Origin: FEN-1279 sp964400285
GTDB lineage: Bacteria; Bacteroidota; Ignavibacteria; Tepidaquicellales; Tepidaquicellaceae
DNA: 64,000 nucleotides
Direction: 5' to 3'
Assembly: GCA_964400285.1 (NCBI GenBank)
Contig: CAYNTK010000011.1
Span: forward strand, 1-64,000
How positions within the stretch are numbered: position 1 is the first letter of the stretch; every line of letters begins with the position of its first letter. Positions 44,449 to 53,935 of the stretch are shown here, piece by piece. The notes under the pieces are model-generated. The model ran no database searches, was not told where the DNA came from, and saw only the letters and a list, made by a program, of their open reading frames with translations. Position numbers and translations under genes: made by a program.

Positions 44449-44469
44449 AATTTTTGCAAAGTAAAAAGT

Positions 44470-44997
44470 TTGGAAACAAATATTACATACATATTTTTAA
44501 GTGCATTATTGATTATGTGTTTAAGAATTTTCGATGTATCGCTTGGGACAATAAGGACACTTGTTACGGTTCAGGGGAAAAAATATCTTGCAGCTGGGAT
44601 AGGATTTATCGAAGTTACTATTTGGGTGATTGCAATCAGGCATATTATGCAAAATCTGGATAACTTATGGAATATTTTGGGATATTCGACAGGATTTGCA
44701 CTTGGAACTATTATTGGAATTTCTTTGGAACAATTTTTAGGAACAGGTTTCTTACAATTTTATATTTTTTCGATGAGCAATGCAGATGATATAGCAGATG
44801 CACTTAGAAAAAATAAAATTGGAGTTACTATTTTGCCAGGAGAAGGTAGCAGTGGGGGAGTAGCAATATTAATGGTATTAATTGTCAGAAAGAGGAAAAA
44901 AGAATTGTTTAAAATAGTAAATGAAATTGACCCAAAAGCTTTTATTTCAGTTCAAACAGCTACTCCATATAGAGGATATATTCACACGAGAAAATAA
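44470..44997 (+). CDS. UPF0316 membrane protein (DUF5698-DUF2179)
   Basis: The 175-residue product has three N-terminal membrane helices in the DUF5698 pattern (IFLSALLIMCLRIFDVSLGTIRTL). A C-terminal DUF2179 cytoplasmic domain follows (GVTILPGEGSSGGVAILMVLIVRKR, then KAFISVQTATPYRGYI). DUF2179 may bind nucleotides; the function is unknown. The start appears to be TTG at 44470. Convergent with terC, with no intervening space. Confidence 0.88.
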   Translation: METNITYIFLSALLIMCLRIFDVSLGTIRTLVTVQGKKYLAAGIGFIEVTIWVIAIRHIMQNLDNLWNILGYSTGFALGTIIGISLEQFLGTGFLQFYIFSMSNADDIADALRKNKIGVTILPGEGSSGGVAILMVLIVRKRKKELFKIVNEIDPKAFISVQTATPYRGYIHTRK

Positions 44998-45915
44998 TTA
45001 AGATTTTTTTCTTTTAACATATATAGATGCAAGTATCGAGATAGTCAAAACGATTACTATCACTATTAATGATATTGAAACTGGGATATGAATTAAATCA
45101 TCAATCATCATTTTAATTCCGATGAAGATTAAAATAAATGATAGCCCAGTTCTAAGAAATCTAAATTTATCCATAAATCCTGCGAGAGCAAAATATAAAG
45201 ACCTTAAACCAAGAATAGCAAAAGCGTTTGATGTAAAGACAATAAAAGTATCCTGAGTTATAGCAAGAATTGCGGGGATAGAATCAAAAGCGAAGACTAA
45301 ATCCGTAGTTTCGACAATAATCAATACGATAAAAAGTGGCGTAGCGAGCAATCCCGTAGATTTTTTAACAAAAAACTTTCCGTTTTCATAGTTTTTAGTT
45401 ACAGGAAATATTTTTTTAAAAAACTTTACAACAGGATTTTTTTCTGGTTCGATTTTTTCTTCCTTATGAATAGCCATACGTATACCCGAAAAAATAAGAA
45501 AAGCCCCGAATAGAAGTAATACCCAATGGAACTTCATAATTAAAGCAGCACCGAGAGCAATCAGGACACCTCTCATAATTAATGCACCGACAATACCATA
45601 AAATAATACTTTATGTTGATATTTATTTGGAACATTAAAAAAAGAAAATAATAAAACAAATACGAATATATTATCAACACTTAGTGATTTTTCGAGCAGA
45701 TATCCTGTTAGAAATTCCATTCCCTTTTGGTGACCTAATACATTGAATATTCCGATATTGAATAGCAGTGAAATAGATATCCAGATACCGCTCCAAAGCA
45801 ATGCCTCTTTATATGTGATTTCGTGAGATTTTCTGTTAAAAATGCCAAGGTCGATTGCAAGCATTAATACTAAAAATAATAAAAAACTTAACCAGCCAAT
45901 GTATCCTATTTCCAA
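44998..45915 (-). CDS. TerC/Alx family membrane protein
   Basis: The 305-residue polytopic protein has the TerC family segments: LLEKSLSVDNIFVFVLLFSFF, with its helix acidic residue, FGAFLIFSGIRMA, and VETTDLVFAFDSIPAILAIT (two Asp). Members are linked to metal (Mn/Ca) export and membrane homeostasis, with tellurite resistance as the historical phenotype. The start is TTG at 45915. Confidence 0.92.
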   Translation of the reverse strand: MEIGYIGWLSFLLFLVLMLAIDLGIFNRKSHEITYKEALLWSGIWISISLLFNIGIFNVLGHQKGMEFLTGYLLEKSLSVDNIFVFVLLFSFFNVPNKYQHKVLFYGIVGALIMRGVLIALGAALIMKFHWVLLLFGAFLIFSGIRMAIHKEEKIEPEKNPVVKFFKKIFPVTKNYENGKFFVKKSTGLLATPLFIVLIIVETTDLVFAFDSIPAILAITQDTFIVFTSNAFAILGLRSLYFALAGFMDKFRFLRTGLSFILIFIGIKMMIDDLIHIPVSISLIVIVIVLTISILASIYVKRKKS

Positions 45916-46077
45916 ATTATATTATATTTTTTCTAAATTAATTAAATTCTGTCTTACTTGATATGTATTTAAATTTAACATTATAAATTTTAATTTTATA
46001 TTAAATTAAATTGAAACTTAAAAATTATAATTTAAGTTACTAATATTGAATAATTTCAAAACATAAAAATAATTCCT

Positions 46078-46815
46078 ATGAAAAAATATTTTATTATTAT
46101 TTTATTATTTTTCTTTGGCATTTCTTATGCAGATGATATAAAAATCGTTACAAAAGAAATCAAAGACAGTTCAGTTCAATACAGATATTATGCATCTGGA
46201 AAATATCCTCAAATAGAAGGAATGAAAGACCTTAACATTCAGAAAAAAATAAATGAAGAAATATTTGAGAAGATGAAAAAAGGGATTGACGATTTTAAGA
46301 AAGACACAAAAGAATTAAATTTAAATGATATACCAAAAGAATTTTATAATGATATTGAATATAGCTACACTCTATATACAATAACAGATGAAATTTTCAG
46401 TTTTGCATTTGATGTATATTCATTTTATGCAGGAGCAGCACATCCAAATTATTGGACTGTATCGATGAATTATGATTTGAAAAACGGGAAATTGATTGAG
46501 TTTAAAGACTTATTCAAAAAAGGAGAAAAATATTTAGAAAGAATTTCAAAATACTGCATAGATGATTTGAAGCTACAAGTTAGGTTTAATAGATATGAGC
46601 CATTTGAAGATATGATAAAAAGTGGAGCAGGACCGAATGAAAGTAATTTCAAAAATTTTAATTTATTACAAAAAGGATTACAAATAAGTTTTGACCCATA
46701 TCAGGTAGCTCCTTATGTTTACGGACCGCAATATGTCTTCATATCATATAGAACATTATATGAACTATTAGATGATGAAGGAGTGATAAGTAAATTCGTA
46801 TCTCAATTTTTATAG
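46078..46815 (+). CDS. Exported DUF4163/DUF3298-type protein
   Basis: The 245-residue product has a cleavable signal (YFIIILLFFFGISYA). A DUF4163-like N-terminal region precedes DUF3298 with YSFYAGAAHPNYWTVSMNYDLKNGKLI and FDPYQVAPYVYGPQYVFISY. This is the RsiV/PdaC-like module often found in anti-sigma factors and polysaccharide deacetylases. Here it is free and secreted; its ligand is unknown. Confidence 0.85.
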   Translation: MKKYFIIILLFFFGISYADDIKIVTKEIKDSSVQYRYYASGKYPQIEGMKDLNIQKKINEEIFEKMKKGIDDFKKDTKELNLNDIPKEFYNDIEYSYTLYTITDEIFSFAFDVYSFYAGAAHPNYWTVSMNYDLKNGKLIEFKDLFKKGEKYLERISKYCIDDLKLQVRFNRYEPFEDMIKSGAGPNESNFKNFNLLQKGLQISFDPYQVAPYVYGPQYVFISYRTLYELLDDEGVISKFVSQFL

Positions 46816-46913
46816 AAAGAGAAGTGGAATAAAATAATTTATTCTGTCCAGCTTGAAGTTAATTATACAAGAAATTTTTGTAAAGGATATAGAAAAATAA
46901 AGGTGATAAATGA

Positions 46914-47624
46914 TTAAAAATCACCTTTAATCGGGCGGACGTAAACGTCTTCGATTAATACTTTTTTTGGTTGTTCAAAAACCTGAAGAACAATTTTTGC
47001 GATATCATTTGGAGATAGCATTCTATTTTTATATTTTTGTCTTGTTTTGCTATCCCACATTGCAGTTTCGGTGGCACCGGGTAAAATGTTACTAATTTTA
47101 ATGTTATACTTTCGGATTTCCTTTCTAATGCTATTTGTCATTGCAAGTAAACCAGCTTTTGAAGCGGAATAAACAGAGCTATCTTCAAATACTGTATTAG
47201 CGGCAACAGATAATATGTTTATTATATGACCTTTTTTATTCTTTATCATTTGTGGTAAAACGTTTTTCATACAAAGAAAAGGACCACGTAGATTAGTTTC
47301 TAAAACGTAATCGAATTCATAAACTTTAGTATCAGTAAAAGATTTGAAGACCGTAACTCCTGCATTATTAATAAGACAATCTATTCTACCGTATTTTTCT
47401 CTTATTCTTTTTACAGTGATTTGTACGCTTCTTTCGGAAGCGACATTAGAAACGAAAGCAGAAGCTTCTCTACCTGCAAATTTAATTTCACTCACAAGAC
47501 TGACAAGTCTCGATTTACGGCGGGCTGTAGCAACAATAATATATCCAGCTTTGGAAAATTCAATTGCAATTTCTCTTCCAATACCTGTTGAAGCACCGGT
47601 AATCCAAATTACCTTTTCGCTCAT
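46914..47624 (-). CDS. Short-chain dehydrogenase (SDR)
   Basis: The 236-residue classical SDR has the cofactor motif TGASTGIGREIA, NNAGV, and the catalytic Ser, Tyr and Lys in SVAANTVFEDSSVYSASKAG. PGATETAMW follows in the substrate region. The arginine-rich segment after the second strand (ARRKSR) suggests NADPH preference. The substrate is unknown. It is the last gene of a minus-strand operon starting at the carbamate kinase gene, 38 bases after fabG. Confidence 0.9.
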   Translation of the reverse strand: MSEKVIWITGASTGIGREIAIEFSKAGYIIVATARRKSRLVSLVSEIKFAGREASAFVSNVASERSVQITVKRIREKYGRIDCLINNAGVTVFKSFTDTKVYEFDYVLETNLRGPFLCMKNVLPQMIKNKKGHIINILSVAANTVFEDSSVYSASKAGLLAMTNSIRKEIRKYNIKISNILPGATETAMWDSKTRQKYKNRMLSPNDIAKIVLQVFEQPKKVLIEDVYVRPIKGDF

Positions 47625-47662
47625 AGCTAAGAAGAATTAAATTTATTAAATAAAATCTATAA

Positions 47663-48412
47663 TTACATAACCATTCCGCCATCTATACAAAGCACCTGAC
47701 CAGTGATATAATTAGCTTTATCAGAAGCAAGAAAAGCAACTACCGCTGCAATTTCTTCAGGTTTAGACGGGCGTTTAAGTGGTATTATGTTTAAAAAAGC
47801 ATTTTTTTGTTCTTCGGTTAATTGTGCAGTCATATCAGTTTCTACATAACCCGGAGCAACAACATTTACATTAATATTTCGACCAGCGAATTCTTTTGCA
47901 ACGGATTTAGAAAGTCCAATTAATCCAGCTTTAGAAGCAGAATAATTCGTTTGTCCAGCATTACCCATAACACCAACAACCGAACTAATATTGACGATTT
48001 TTCCATATCTTTGTTTTGCCATTGTTCTCGATACAGCTTTTATCGTATTGAATGCACCTTTTAAATTAACGTTTAATACAGCATCCCAATCTTCTTCTTT
48101 CATTCTAATCATAAGATTATCTCTTGTTATACCAGCATTATTAACAAGTATATCGATTTTACCAAATTCTTTTACAACATCATCGCAAATTTTCTGGACT
48201 TCATCTGTTTTGGTAACGTCAATAGTTTTCAAAATTATTTTTCTACCTTTTGCAGATTGTTCATTAATATAAGTATTAATGTCATCAGGAAAAACTTTGT
48301 CGAATATTATAACGTCAGCACCTTCATTAATAAATTCTGTAACAATAGCTCTTCCTATACCTCTACCGCCACCTGTAACAATTGCAATTTTATCTTGTAA
48401 TAAATTTCCCAT
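47663..48412 (-). CDS. fabG: 3-oxoacyl-ACP reductase
   Basis: The 249-residue SDR matches FabG across its length: VTGGGRGIGRAIV, NNAGITRDNLMIRMKEEDWD, and NISSVVGVMGNAGQTNYSAS with the active-site Ser, Tyr and Lys. VVAPGYVETDMT and the C-terminal YITGQVLCIDGGMVM are also typical. It reduces 3-oxoacyl-ACP in fatty acid elongation. A second, more divergent FabG-like gene lies 8 bases upstream, and fabD is in the same operon. Confidence 0.94.
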   Translation of the reverse strand: MGNLLQDKIAIVTGGGRGIGRAIVTEFINEGADVIIFDKVFPDDINTYINEQSAKGRKIILKTIDVTKTDEVQKICDDVVKEFGKIDILVNNAGITRDNLMIRMKEEDWDAVLNVNLKGAFNTIKAVSRTMAKQRYGKIVNISSVVGVMGNAGQTNYSASKAGLIGLSKSVAKEFAGRNINVNVVAPGYVETDMTAQLTEEQKNAFLNIIPLKRPSKPEEIAAVVAFLASDKANYITGQVLCIDGGMVM

Positions 48413-48420
48413 ATTAAATA

Positions 48421-49176
48421 TTAAATTTTAGTTTGAAAATGTTTGATTTCTTCTTTTTTAAGTTTATTAGCTTCGACTATAAAAGTTTGCCCTGTAATTA
48501 AATCAGAAACGTCTGAAGCAAGAAACGCAATGAAATCAGCGACTTTATCTGGTTTAGCAGGAGCTTTTTTAGTCTTATTAAATATTGCATGTTTTTGCTC
48601 TTCAGTTAATACAGCAGTCATATCGGTTTCAACATAACCAGGCGCAACAACATTAACTTGAATATTATAAGCGGATAATTCTTTTGCAAGTGCTTTCGTA
48701 AGACCTATCATAGCGGATTTTGACGCAACATAATTCGATTGACCTGCATTTCCAGTAGTAGCAACAACAGAGCTAATGTTAATAATCTTACCTTTATGAT
48801 TTTTAATCATCGATTTAAGAACTTCTTTAGTAAAAAGAAAAGTTCCTTTAAGATTAGTATTAATTACCGAATCCCAACTTTCTTCCGACATTCGCATAAT
48901 TAAACCATCTTTTGTAATTCCAGCATTATTAATTAAAATATCAATTTTGCCAAATTTCTTTAAAACTTTATCAATAACTATTTTTATTCTTTTCGAGTTC
49001 GACGAATCGCATTTAAAGTATAAAATTTTTTTTCTTTTAAAGAAATTAGAATCTACTTTAGATTTATAAGTTATAATAACATCAGCACCGAGCATTGAAA
49101 ATTTTTCTGCAATTGCTCTACCCATACCTCTTGAACCACCGGTAATGAAAACTGTTTTATTATTAAAGTTTTTCAT
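48421..49176 (-). CDS. Second FabG-like 3-oxoacyl-ACP reductase paralogue
   Basis: The 251-residue tandem paralogue of the fabG that follows it has VFITGGSRGMGRAIAEKFS, NNAGITKDGLIMRMSEESWD and NAGQSNYVASKSAM, with the active-site Tyr and Lys. NVVAPGYVETDMTAVLTEEQKH is nearly identical to its neighbour. The C-terminus departs: the GGM end of FabG is replaced by GQTFIVEANKLKKEE, and the segment after the cofactor strand is shorter. The catalytic residues are intact, so it is likely an active reductase, perhaps with a different acyl substrate or cofactor. Confidence 0.9.
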   Translation of the reverse strand: MKNFNNKTVFITGGSRGMGRAIAEKFSMLGADVIITYKSKVDSNFFKRKKILYFKCDSSNSKRIKIVIDKVLKKFGKIDILINNAGITKDGLIMRMSEESWDSVINTNLKGTFLFTKEVLKSMIKNHKGKIINISSVVATTGNAGQSNYVASKSAMIGLTKALAKELSAYNIQVNVVAPGYVETDMTAVLTEEQKHAIFNKTKKAPAKPDKVADFIAFLASDVSDLITGQTFIVEANKLKKEEIKHFQTKI

Positions 49177-49188
49177 TAAAAAGGAAAT

Positions 49189-49815
49189 TTATTTTTCCTT
49201 ATTTTTATAGTGATAATTAAAATATTCATTAAGATAATTATAACCATCTTCACCTAAAATATAAATAATTTCCTCTTTCATAGCTTCAAAAACAGTGTGG
49301 ACGAAATTTTCTTTTTTATGCATACCACAATAATCGAGCTTTTTCGAGTGAGAATCATCATAAGTAAGAACATTATCAACAATAGTGATAGGATACATAA
49401 TGCAATATTTAGGTTTGATTTCCCACTTATGGAAACCTTTTTTTTCGGCGGCAACCTGCAATGAACAAAAATTATTCAAAGCTTTAAACATGCATTTCTC
49501 TTTACCAAATTTAGTTTTATAAGTTTTTGTGCTAATGGCTTTTCCAGAAGGGAAATCGTGGTCTTTTATGGTTCTTTTTGTAAACCATTTTGAGGAATCT
49601 TTAACTTGTCCATCGTCCATCACATCGATAATATCCTGCTCGTGTTTCATAATTACATCTGGAAATTCCGAATCCATATATACTCCCCAGTCACAACACT
49701 GCCCACCACAAATAGGTATATCGCAACGAGGTACAAAACCTTGAGTAAAAATAATAGGGTCAATTATCAACCCATTAATTTCTATTGGATGCTTTTTATG
49801 AACTTGTTTATTCAT
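49189..49815 (-). CDS. DUF3109-like Cys-rich protein
   Basis: The 208-residue soluble protein has a cysteine cluster near the N-terminus (PRCDIPICGGQCCDWG). Further cysteines follow (EKCMFK, NFCSLQ, PKYCIMYP, DYCGMH), spaced as in the DUF3109/YkgJ-like families that may bind a metal or iron-sulfur cluster. Function is unknown. It lies directly after fabD (1-base junction) and before the fabG pair. Confidence 0.75.
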   Translation of the reverse strand: MNKQVHKKHPIEINGLIIDPIIFTQGFVPRCDIPICGGQCCDWGVYMDSEFPDVIMKHEQDIIDVMDDGQVKDSSKWFTKRTIKDHDFPSGKAISTKTYKTKFGKEKCMFKALNNFCSLQVAAEKKGFHKWEIKPKYCIMYPITIVDNVLTYDDSHSKKLDYCGMHKKENFVHTVFEAMKEEIIYILGEDGYNYLNEYFNYHYKNKEK

Positions 49816-50736
49816 TTACAATTTTTCCAAATCCTCTACATTAGATATATTGAAAACGTCGGCATCAGGTTTTATTTTTTTTACTAGACCTGTTAAAACT
49901 TTTCCTGAGCCAATTTCATAAAATTTTGAAACACCATCGAGTAGCATATTGTTTATAGTTAATTCCCACCTAACAGGGAAGACGAGTTGTTTTGATAAGG
50001 AAATTCTAATACTTTCTTTATCACACTTTGGTAAACCGTCAATATTAGTATAAACAGGAATCGAAGGATTTTCGATAGGAATGATTTCGAGAGCTTTTCT
50101 TAAATCCTCATCGGAAGTTCTCATAAGTTCAGAGTGGAATGCACCGCTTACCTCGAGTTTTTTTGCCATTCTACATTTATAAGGTTCGAGTTTGGCAATT
50201 TCAACGGCTTTTTCAATAGCATCCACGTCTCCAGAAATAACAATTTGTCCTGGGCAATTGAAATTAGCAGGTTGAGCAATTCCGAATTCAGAAACTTTAT
50301 TACAAATTTCCGAGACTTGTTCTTCGTTTAATCCAATTAAAGCAGCCATTGTGCCTTTTTGAATTTCTCCAGATTTTTTCATTAACTCTCCTCGAGTTTT
50401 AACAAGTTTTAAGCCATCTTCAAAGCTAAAAGATTTTGCATAAGCATTTGCAGTATATTCTCCAAGTGAGTGACCAGCAGTAAAATCAGCTTTAATTTTA
50501 TCACCAATTAAGTTTGTTAAAATGAAAGAGTGAACATATAAAGCTGGTTGAGTATAATTTGTTTGTTTCAAATCTTCTGCAGGACCATCGAAAGAAATCG
50601 AGCTTAATTTAATTTTCATTATTTCATCTGATAAGTCATATAATCTTTTTGCTTCTGGAAATTTTTCGTATAAATCTTTTCCCATACCAACCGATTGTGA
50701 ACCTTGTCCGGGAAATAAAAATGCTATTTTACTCAT
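49816..50736 (-). CDS. fabD: Malonyl-CoA:ACP transacylase
   Basis: The 306-residue product opens with FLFPGQGSQSVGMGKDLY. The catalytic serine is in the GHSLGE box (FTAGHSLGEYTANAYA), the malonyl-binding Arg-bearing helix (KTRGELM) follows, and the active-site histidine is in GAFHSELM. It loads malonyl groups on ACP for fatty acid synthesis. Its position with two fabG-like genes fits a fatty-acid cluster, but fabH, acpP and fabF are not in the window. Confidence 0.95.
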   Translation of the reverse strand: MSKIAFLFPGQGSQSVGMGKDLYEKFPEAKRLYDLSDEIMKIKLSSISFDGPAEDLKQTNYTQPALYVHSFILTNLIGDKIKADFTAGHSLGEYTANAYAKSFSFEDGLKLVKTRGELMKKSGEIQKGTMAALIGLNEEQVSEICNKVSEFGIAQPANFNCPGQIVISGDVDAIEKAVEIAKLEPYKCRMAKKLEVSGAFHSELMRTSDEDLRKALEIIPIENPSIPVYTNIDGLPKCDKESIRISLSKQLVFPVRWELTINNMLLDGVSKFYEIGSGKVLTGLVKKIKPDADVFNISNVEDLEKL

Positions 50737-50753
50737 ATTATAAAATTAAATTT

Positions 50754-51830
50754 TTAATAACGATTTATTTCATTTTCAATTCTGAAAAGATATGCAATTA
50801 ATGCAGTTCTTATCCACATTCCATTTCTTTCCTGTCTCCAATACATAGCTCTTGGGTCGTTATCAACAGCGATATCTATTTCCTGCCTTCTTGGAAGAGG
50901 ATGCATTATTATAGCACTTTTTTTCATTAATTTGAGATGTTCTTTTTTCAAATGGTATTTAGTGTAGTCAATATTTTTCGATTCATTATTTATATCATAT
51001 TCATCTTGAATTCTTGTCATATAAACAGCATCGGCTTCTGGTAAAAATTTAATTAAATCATTAGATTCTTTAAATGGGATCTTTTTTCTTTTAAGAAAAG
51101 CTTTTACATCATCGCCGATTTTTAAATAATCTGGAGCAACATATATAATTTTAACATTATTAAAATGGTGTAAAAGATAGGATAGAGAACGAACCGTTCT
51201 TCCTCTTTTTAAATCACCTACCATAACGATAGTTTTATTATCAATTCCACCTTTATCCTGAAAAGATAAATACAGTGTATATAAATCGAGAAGAGCTTGA
51301 GTTGGATGCTGGTCTTTACCCGAACCACCGTTAATTACACTGATAGGTCTTTTTGTTTTATTGAGAAGCCAAGCGGCTTTTTCTGCAATGCCTTCTTCGA
51401 AATGTCTCATAATGATGAGGTCGGCATAGGAACTAAACGTTCTTAAAGTATCTTCAGGTGATTCGCCTTTCAATTCTGAAGATGTGGAAGTTGAACGAAT
51501 TTCGCTTACCTTTAGACCGAGAATATAACAAGCACTTTGGAAGGAGACGAATGTTCTTGTAGAAGGTTGTACGAAATATAACATTGCTCTTTTATGAGAA
51601 AGCAATGTTTGAAGCCAATCGTGTCCGCCTTTTTCTTTAGCGACTTTTCTGATTTTATTAGCAAGATTAAACAAATTAATTAAAGTTTTATAAGACAATT
51701 GCTGAGAAAACAAGCAATCGAACATTCTTCCATCTTTTTCGAAATATCCGAGTTTTTTGTTTAAAGGAAGTTTATAAAATTCTTCCCATGATAATTTCGT
51801 TAAATCCTTTTTTTCAGTAATATTTTTCAT
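50754..51830 (-). CDS. pyrB: Aspartate carbamoyltransferase-like protein
   Basis: The 358-residue transcarbamylase has the carbamoyl-phosphate site QPSTRTFVSF, then ELKGESPEDTLRTFSSYADLIIMRH. The HPTQALLDLYTLYL motif and MHPLPRRQEIDIAVDNDPRAMYW are ATCase-like, whereas OTCases read HCLPAHRG. It commits carbamoyl phosphate to pyrimidine synthesis. It is about 45 residues longer than typical catalytic chains, mainly at the N-terminus. It lies directly downstream of argF and carbamate kinase. Confidence 0.88.
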   Translation of the reverse strand: MKNITEKKDLTKLSWEEFYKLPLNKKLGYFEKDGRMFDCLFSQQLSYKTLINLFNLANKIRKVAKEKGGHDWLQTLLSHKRAMLYFVQPSTRTFVSFQSACYILGLKVSEIRSTSTSSELKGESPEDTLRTFSSYADLIIMRHFEEGIAEKAAWLLNKTKRPISVINGGSGKDQHPTQALLDLYTLYLSFQDKGGIDNKTIVMVGDLKRGRTVRSLSYLLHHFNNVKIIYVAPDYLKIGDDVKAFLKRKKIPFKESNDLIKFLPEADAVYMTRIQDEYDINNESKNIDYTKYHLKKEHLKLMKKSAIIMHPLPRRQEIDIAVDNDPRAMYWRQERNGMWIRTALIAYLFRIENEINRY

Positions 51831-51848
51831 TTTTGTTTAATAATAATT

Positions 51849-52799
51849 TTAAATTGTTCTTCCAAAGTAACTATAGCTTTGCATAAGTAATTTCATAATA
51901 GCTTTTTGGACGTGCATTCTATTTTCAGCTTGGTCAAAAACAATCGAATTTGGACCATCTATCACTTCGTCAGTAATTTCCTCACCTCTATGCGCGGGAA
52001 GACAATGCATAACAAGGACATCTTTTTTGGCTTTTTTCATCAATTCTCCATTTAATTGAAAATCTTTTAAATCTTTTTTTCTTTTTTCGTTTTCTTCTTC
52101 CTGACCCATACTAACCCAAACATCTGTGTAAATTACGTCAGCATCTTTAATTGCATCTATAGCGTTTTCTTTTGCATTTATTTTTGAACCTGTAACATTT
52201 GCAACTTGCAGAGCTTCATCTACAACCCACTGTAAAGGTTTATATCCGATAGGGGAGGCATAATTAATATTCATACCGACTTTAACACAAGCTTGAATTA
52301 AGGAATGTAAAACATTGTTTCCATCTCCAATATAAGCTAAAGTAAGACCTTTTAGTGTTCCTCTTTTTTCGTAAATAGTGTAAATATCACAAAGTGCCTG
52401 ACAAGGATGGTCAAAATCTGTTAATCCATTGATTACTGGGACTGTGGCATATTTTGCAAGGTCTAAAACTGTTTGATGGCTGAAAGTTCTTGCCATTATA
52501 CCATCAACGAAACGTGATAAGACTTTTGCGGTGTCGTGAATAGTTTCTCCTCTGCCCATTTGCAAATCTTTTGGTGAGAAAAACATTCCGAGACCTCCGA
52601 GTTGATAAATTCCAGTTTCGAACGATACTCTGGTTCTTGTCGAAGATTTTTCAAAAATCATAGCAAGTGTTTTTCCCTCGAGGTGTTTCGTATTTCTTGG
52701 TCCCTTTTTTAAAGTTTCTGTTTCGTTTAAAATCAATTGAACTTCTTCTATTGTAAGGTCACTAATTGAGATTAAGTCTTTTCGGTTTAATTTTTTCAT
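51849..52799 (-). CDS. argF: Ornithine carbamoyltransferase
   Basis: The 316-residue product has FEKSSTRTRVSFETG, the DHPCQALCDIYTIYE ornithine-side motif, YIGDGNNVLHSLI and the signature HCLPAHRGEEITDEV. It interconverts ornithine plus carbamoyl phosphate and citrulline. Located between carbamate kinase and the aspartate enzyme gene, it could run biosynthetically or, with ArcC, in the catabolic direction. No arginine deiminase is in the window. Confidence 0.95.
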   Translation of the reverse strand: MKKLNRKDLISISDLTIEEVQLILNETETLKKGPRNTKHLEGKTLAMIFEKSSTRTRVSFETGIYQLGGLGMFFSPKDLQMGRGETIHDTAKVLSRFVDGIMARTFSHQTVLDLAKYATVPVINGLTDFDHPCQALCDIYTIYEKRGTLKGLTLAYIGDGNNVLHSLIQACVKVGMNINYASPIGYKPLQWVVDEALQVANVTGSKINAKENAIDAIKDADVIYTDVWVSMGQEEENEKRKKDLKDFQLNGELMKKAKKDVLVMHCLPAHRGEEITDEVIDGPNSIVFDQAENRMHVQKAIMKLLMQSYSYFGRTI

Positions 52800-52828
52800 A
52801 ATATTCTATTAATTATTTTTAAAAATTA

Positions 52829-53785
52829 TTATTGGTGAATTAATGTTCCCGATTTTCCTTCGAGAGCTTCTTTTAATTTTTCTATACTTGTAATAATAGC
52901 TTTATTTCCTGTGTTTTGAACAAATTCCAAAGCTGCCAGTACTTTTGGTCCCATACTTCCAGCGGAGAAATGTCCTTGGTCAAAATAAGTTTGAGCTTCA
53001 TCGAGATTCATTTCGCGGAGTTCAATTTGGTTTGATTTTTTAAAATTAATATAGCAGCAGTCAACATTTGTAAGAATAATTAATTTATCTGCTTTTAAAT
53101 CTATTGCAAGTTGTGCAGAGGCTAAATCTTTATCAATTACTGCTTCCATTCCTCTGATTTCATTTTCTTTTGAAATCCAAACTGGAATACCACCACCACC
53201 TACTGCAATAACAGAATAACCACTTTCAACTAAATCGTGAATAATACCAGCTTGCAGTATTTTAATTGGTTTCGGAGAGGCGACAACTCTTCTAAATCCT
53301 TTTCCCGCAGGGTCTTCTTTGAATTTCCAATCTTTATGTTTTAAAATTTCGAGAGTTTGTTCTTTTGAATAATATGGACCGACAGGTTTTGACAAATCGG
53401 AAAAAGCAGGGTCATTTTCATCGACCAGAACTTGTGTAAGTAGAGTGAGGGTAATATTTTTCATTCCATGCTTATTAAAAGTATTCTGCAAAGCTTTTTG
53501 CAGAATGTATCCAATTTCGCCTTGAGTTTCAGCGACGCAGACATCGAGGGGCATAGGGGGGACATTCGAAGATGCTTCTTCATTTTGGATTAAAAGATTT
53601 CCTACTTGAGGACCATTTCCGTGAGTTAAAATTATATCATAATTAGAATTTTGAAATAGAGGCAGTAATTGTTGGGAAGTCAAAGCTGCTGCTTCTTCTC
53701 TTTCCTCTATTGTTCCTTTTGATTTCGAATTCAGCAGAGCATTACCGCCGAGAGCAACTATAAGTAATTCCTTTTTATCATTCAT
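52829..53785 (-). CDS. arcC: Carbamate kinase
   Basis: The 318-residue amino-acid-kinase fold protein begins IVALGGNALLNSKSKG. It contains THGNGPQVGNLLIQNE, VAVGGGGIPVW, GMEAVIDKDLASAQLA and GSMGPKVLAALEF, all carbamate kinase features. It makes ATP from carbamoyl phosphate and ADP, or the reverse. It is the first gene of the minus-strand operon that continues with argF and pyrB. Confidence 0.95.
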   Translation of the reverse strand: MNDKKELLIVALGGNALLNSKSKGTIEEREEAAALTSQQLLPLFQNSNYDIILTHGNGPQVGNLLIQNEEASSNVPPMPLDVCVAETQGEIGYILQKALQNTFNKHGMKNITLTLLTQVLVDENDPAFSDLSKPVGPYYSKEQTLEILKHKDWKFKEDPAGKGFRRVVASPKPIKILQAGIIHDLVESGYSVIAVGGGGIPVWISKENEIRGMEAVIDKDLASAQLAIDLKADKLIILTNVDCCYINFKKSNQIELREMNLDEAQTYFDQGHFSAGSMGPKVLAALEFVQNTGNKAIITSIEKLKEALEGKSGTLIHQ

Positions 53786-53935
53786 AATTTAACATTGGTT
53801 AAATGGGAGATATCATTAAATTTACCAAAAATAAGAAAGTTATTCAATTCAATAAAAAGTAATATTGTGGAACTTTAAGCATATTACGTTGTATAAAAAT
53901 ATATAATTATTTATTTTTAAGATAAAATAAATATT

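Noticed and set aside
50754..51830. Calling this gene a second ornithine carbamoyltransferase
   Set aside because: HPTQALLDL and MHPLPR are aspartate-type motifs; the neighbouring 51849-52799 gene carries the ornithine-type DHPCQ and HCLPAHRG.
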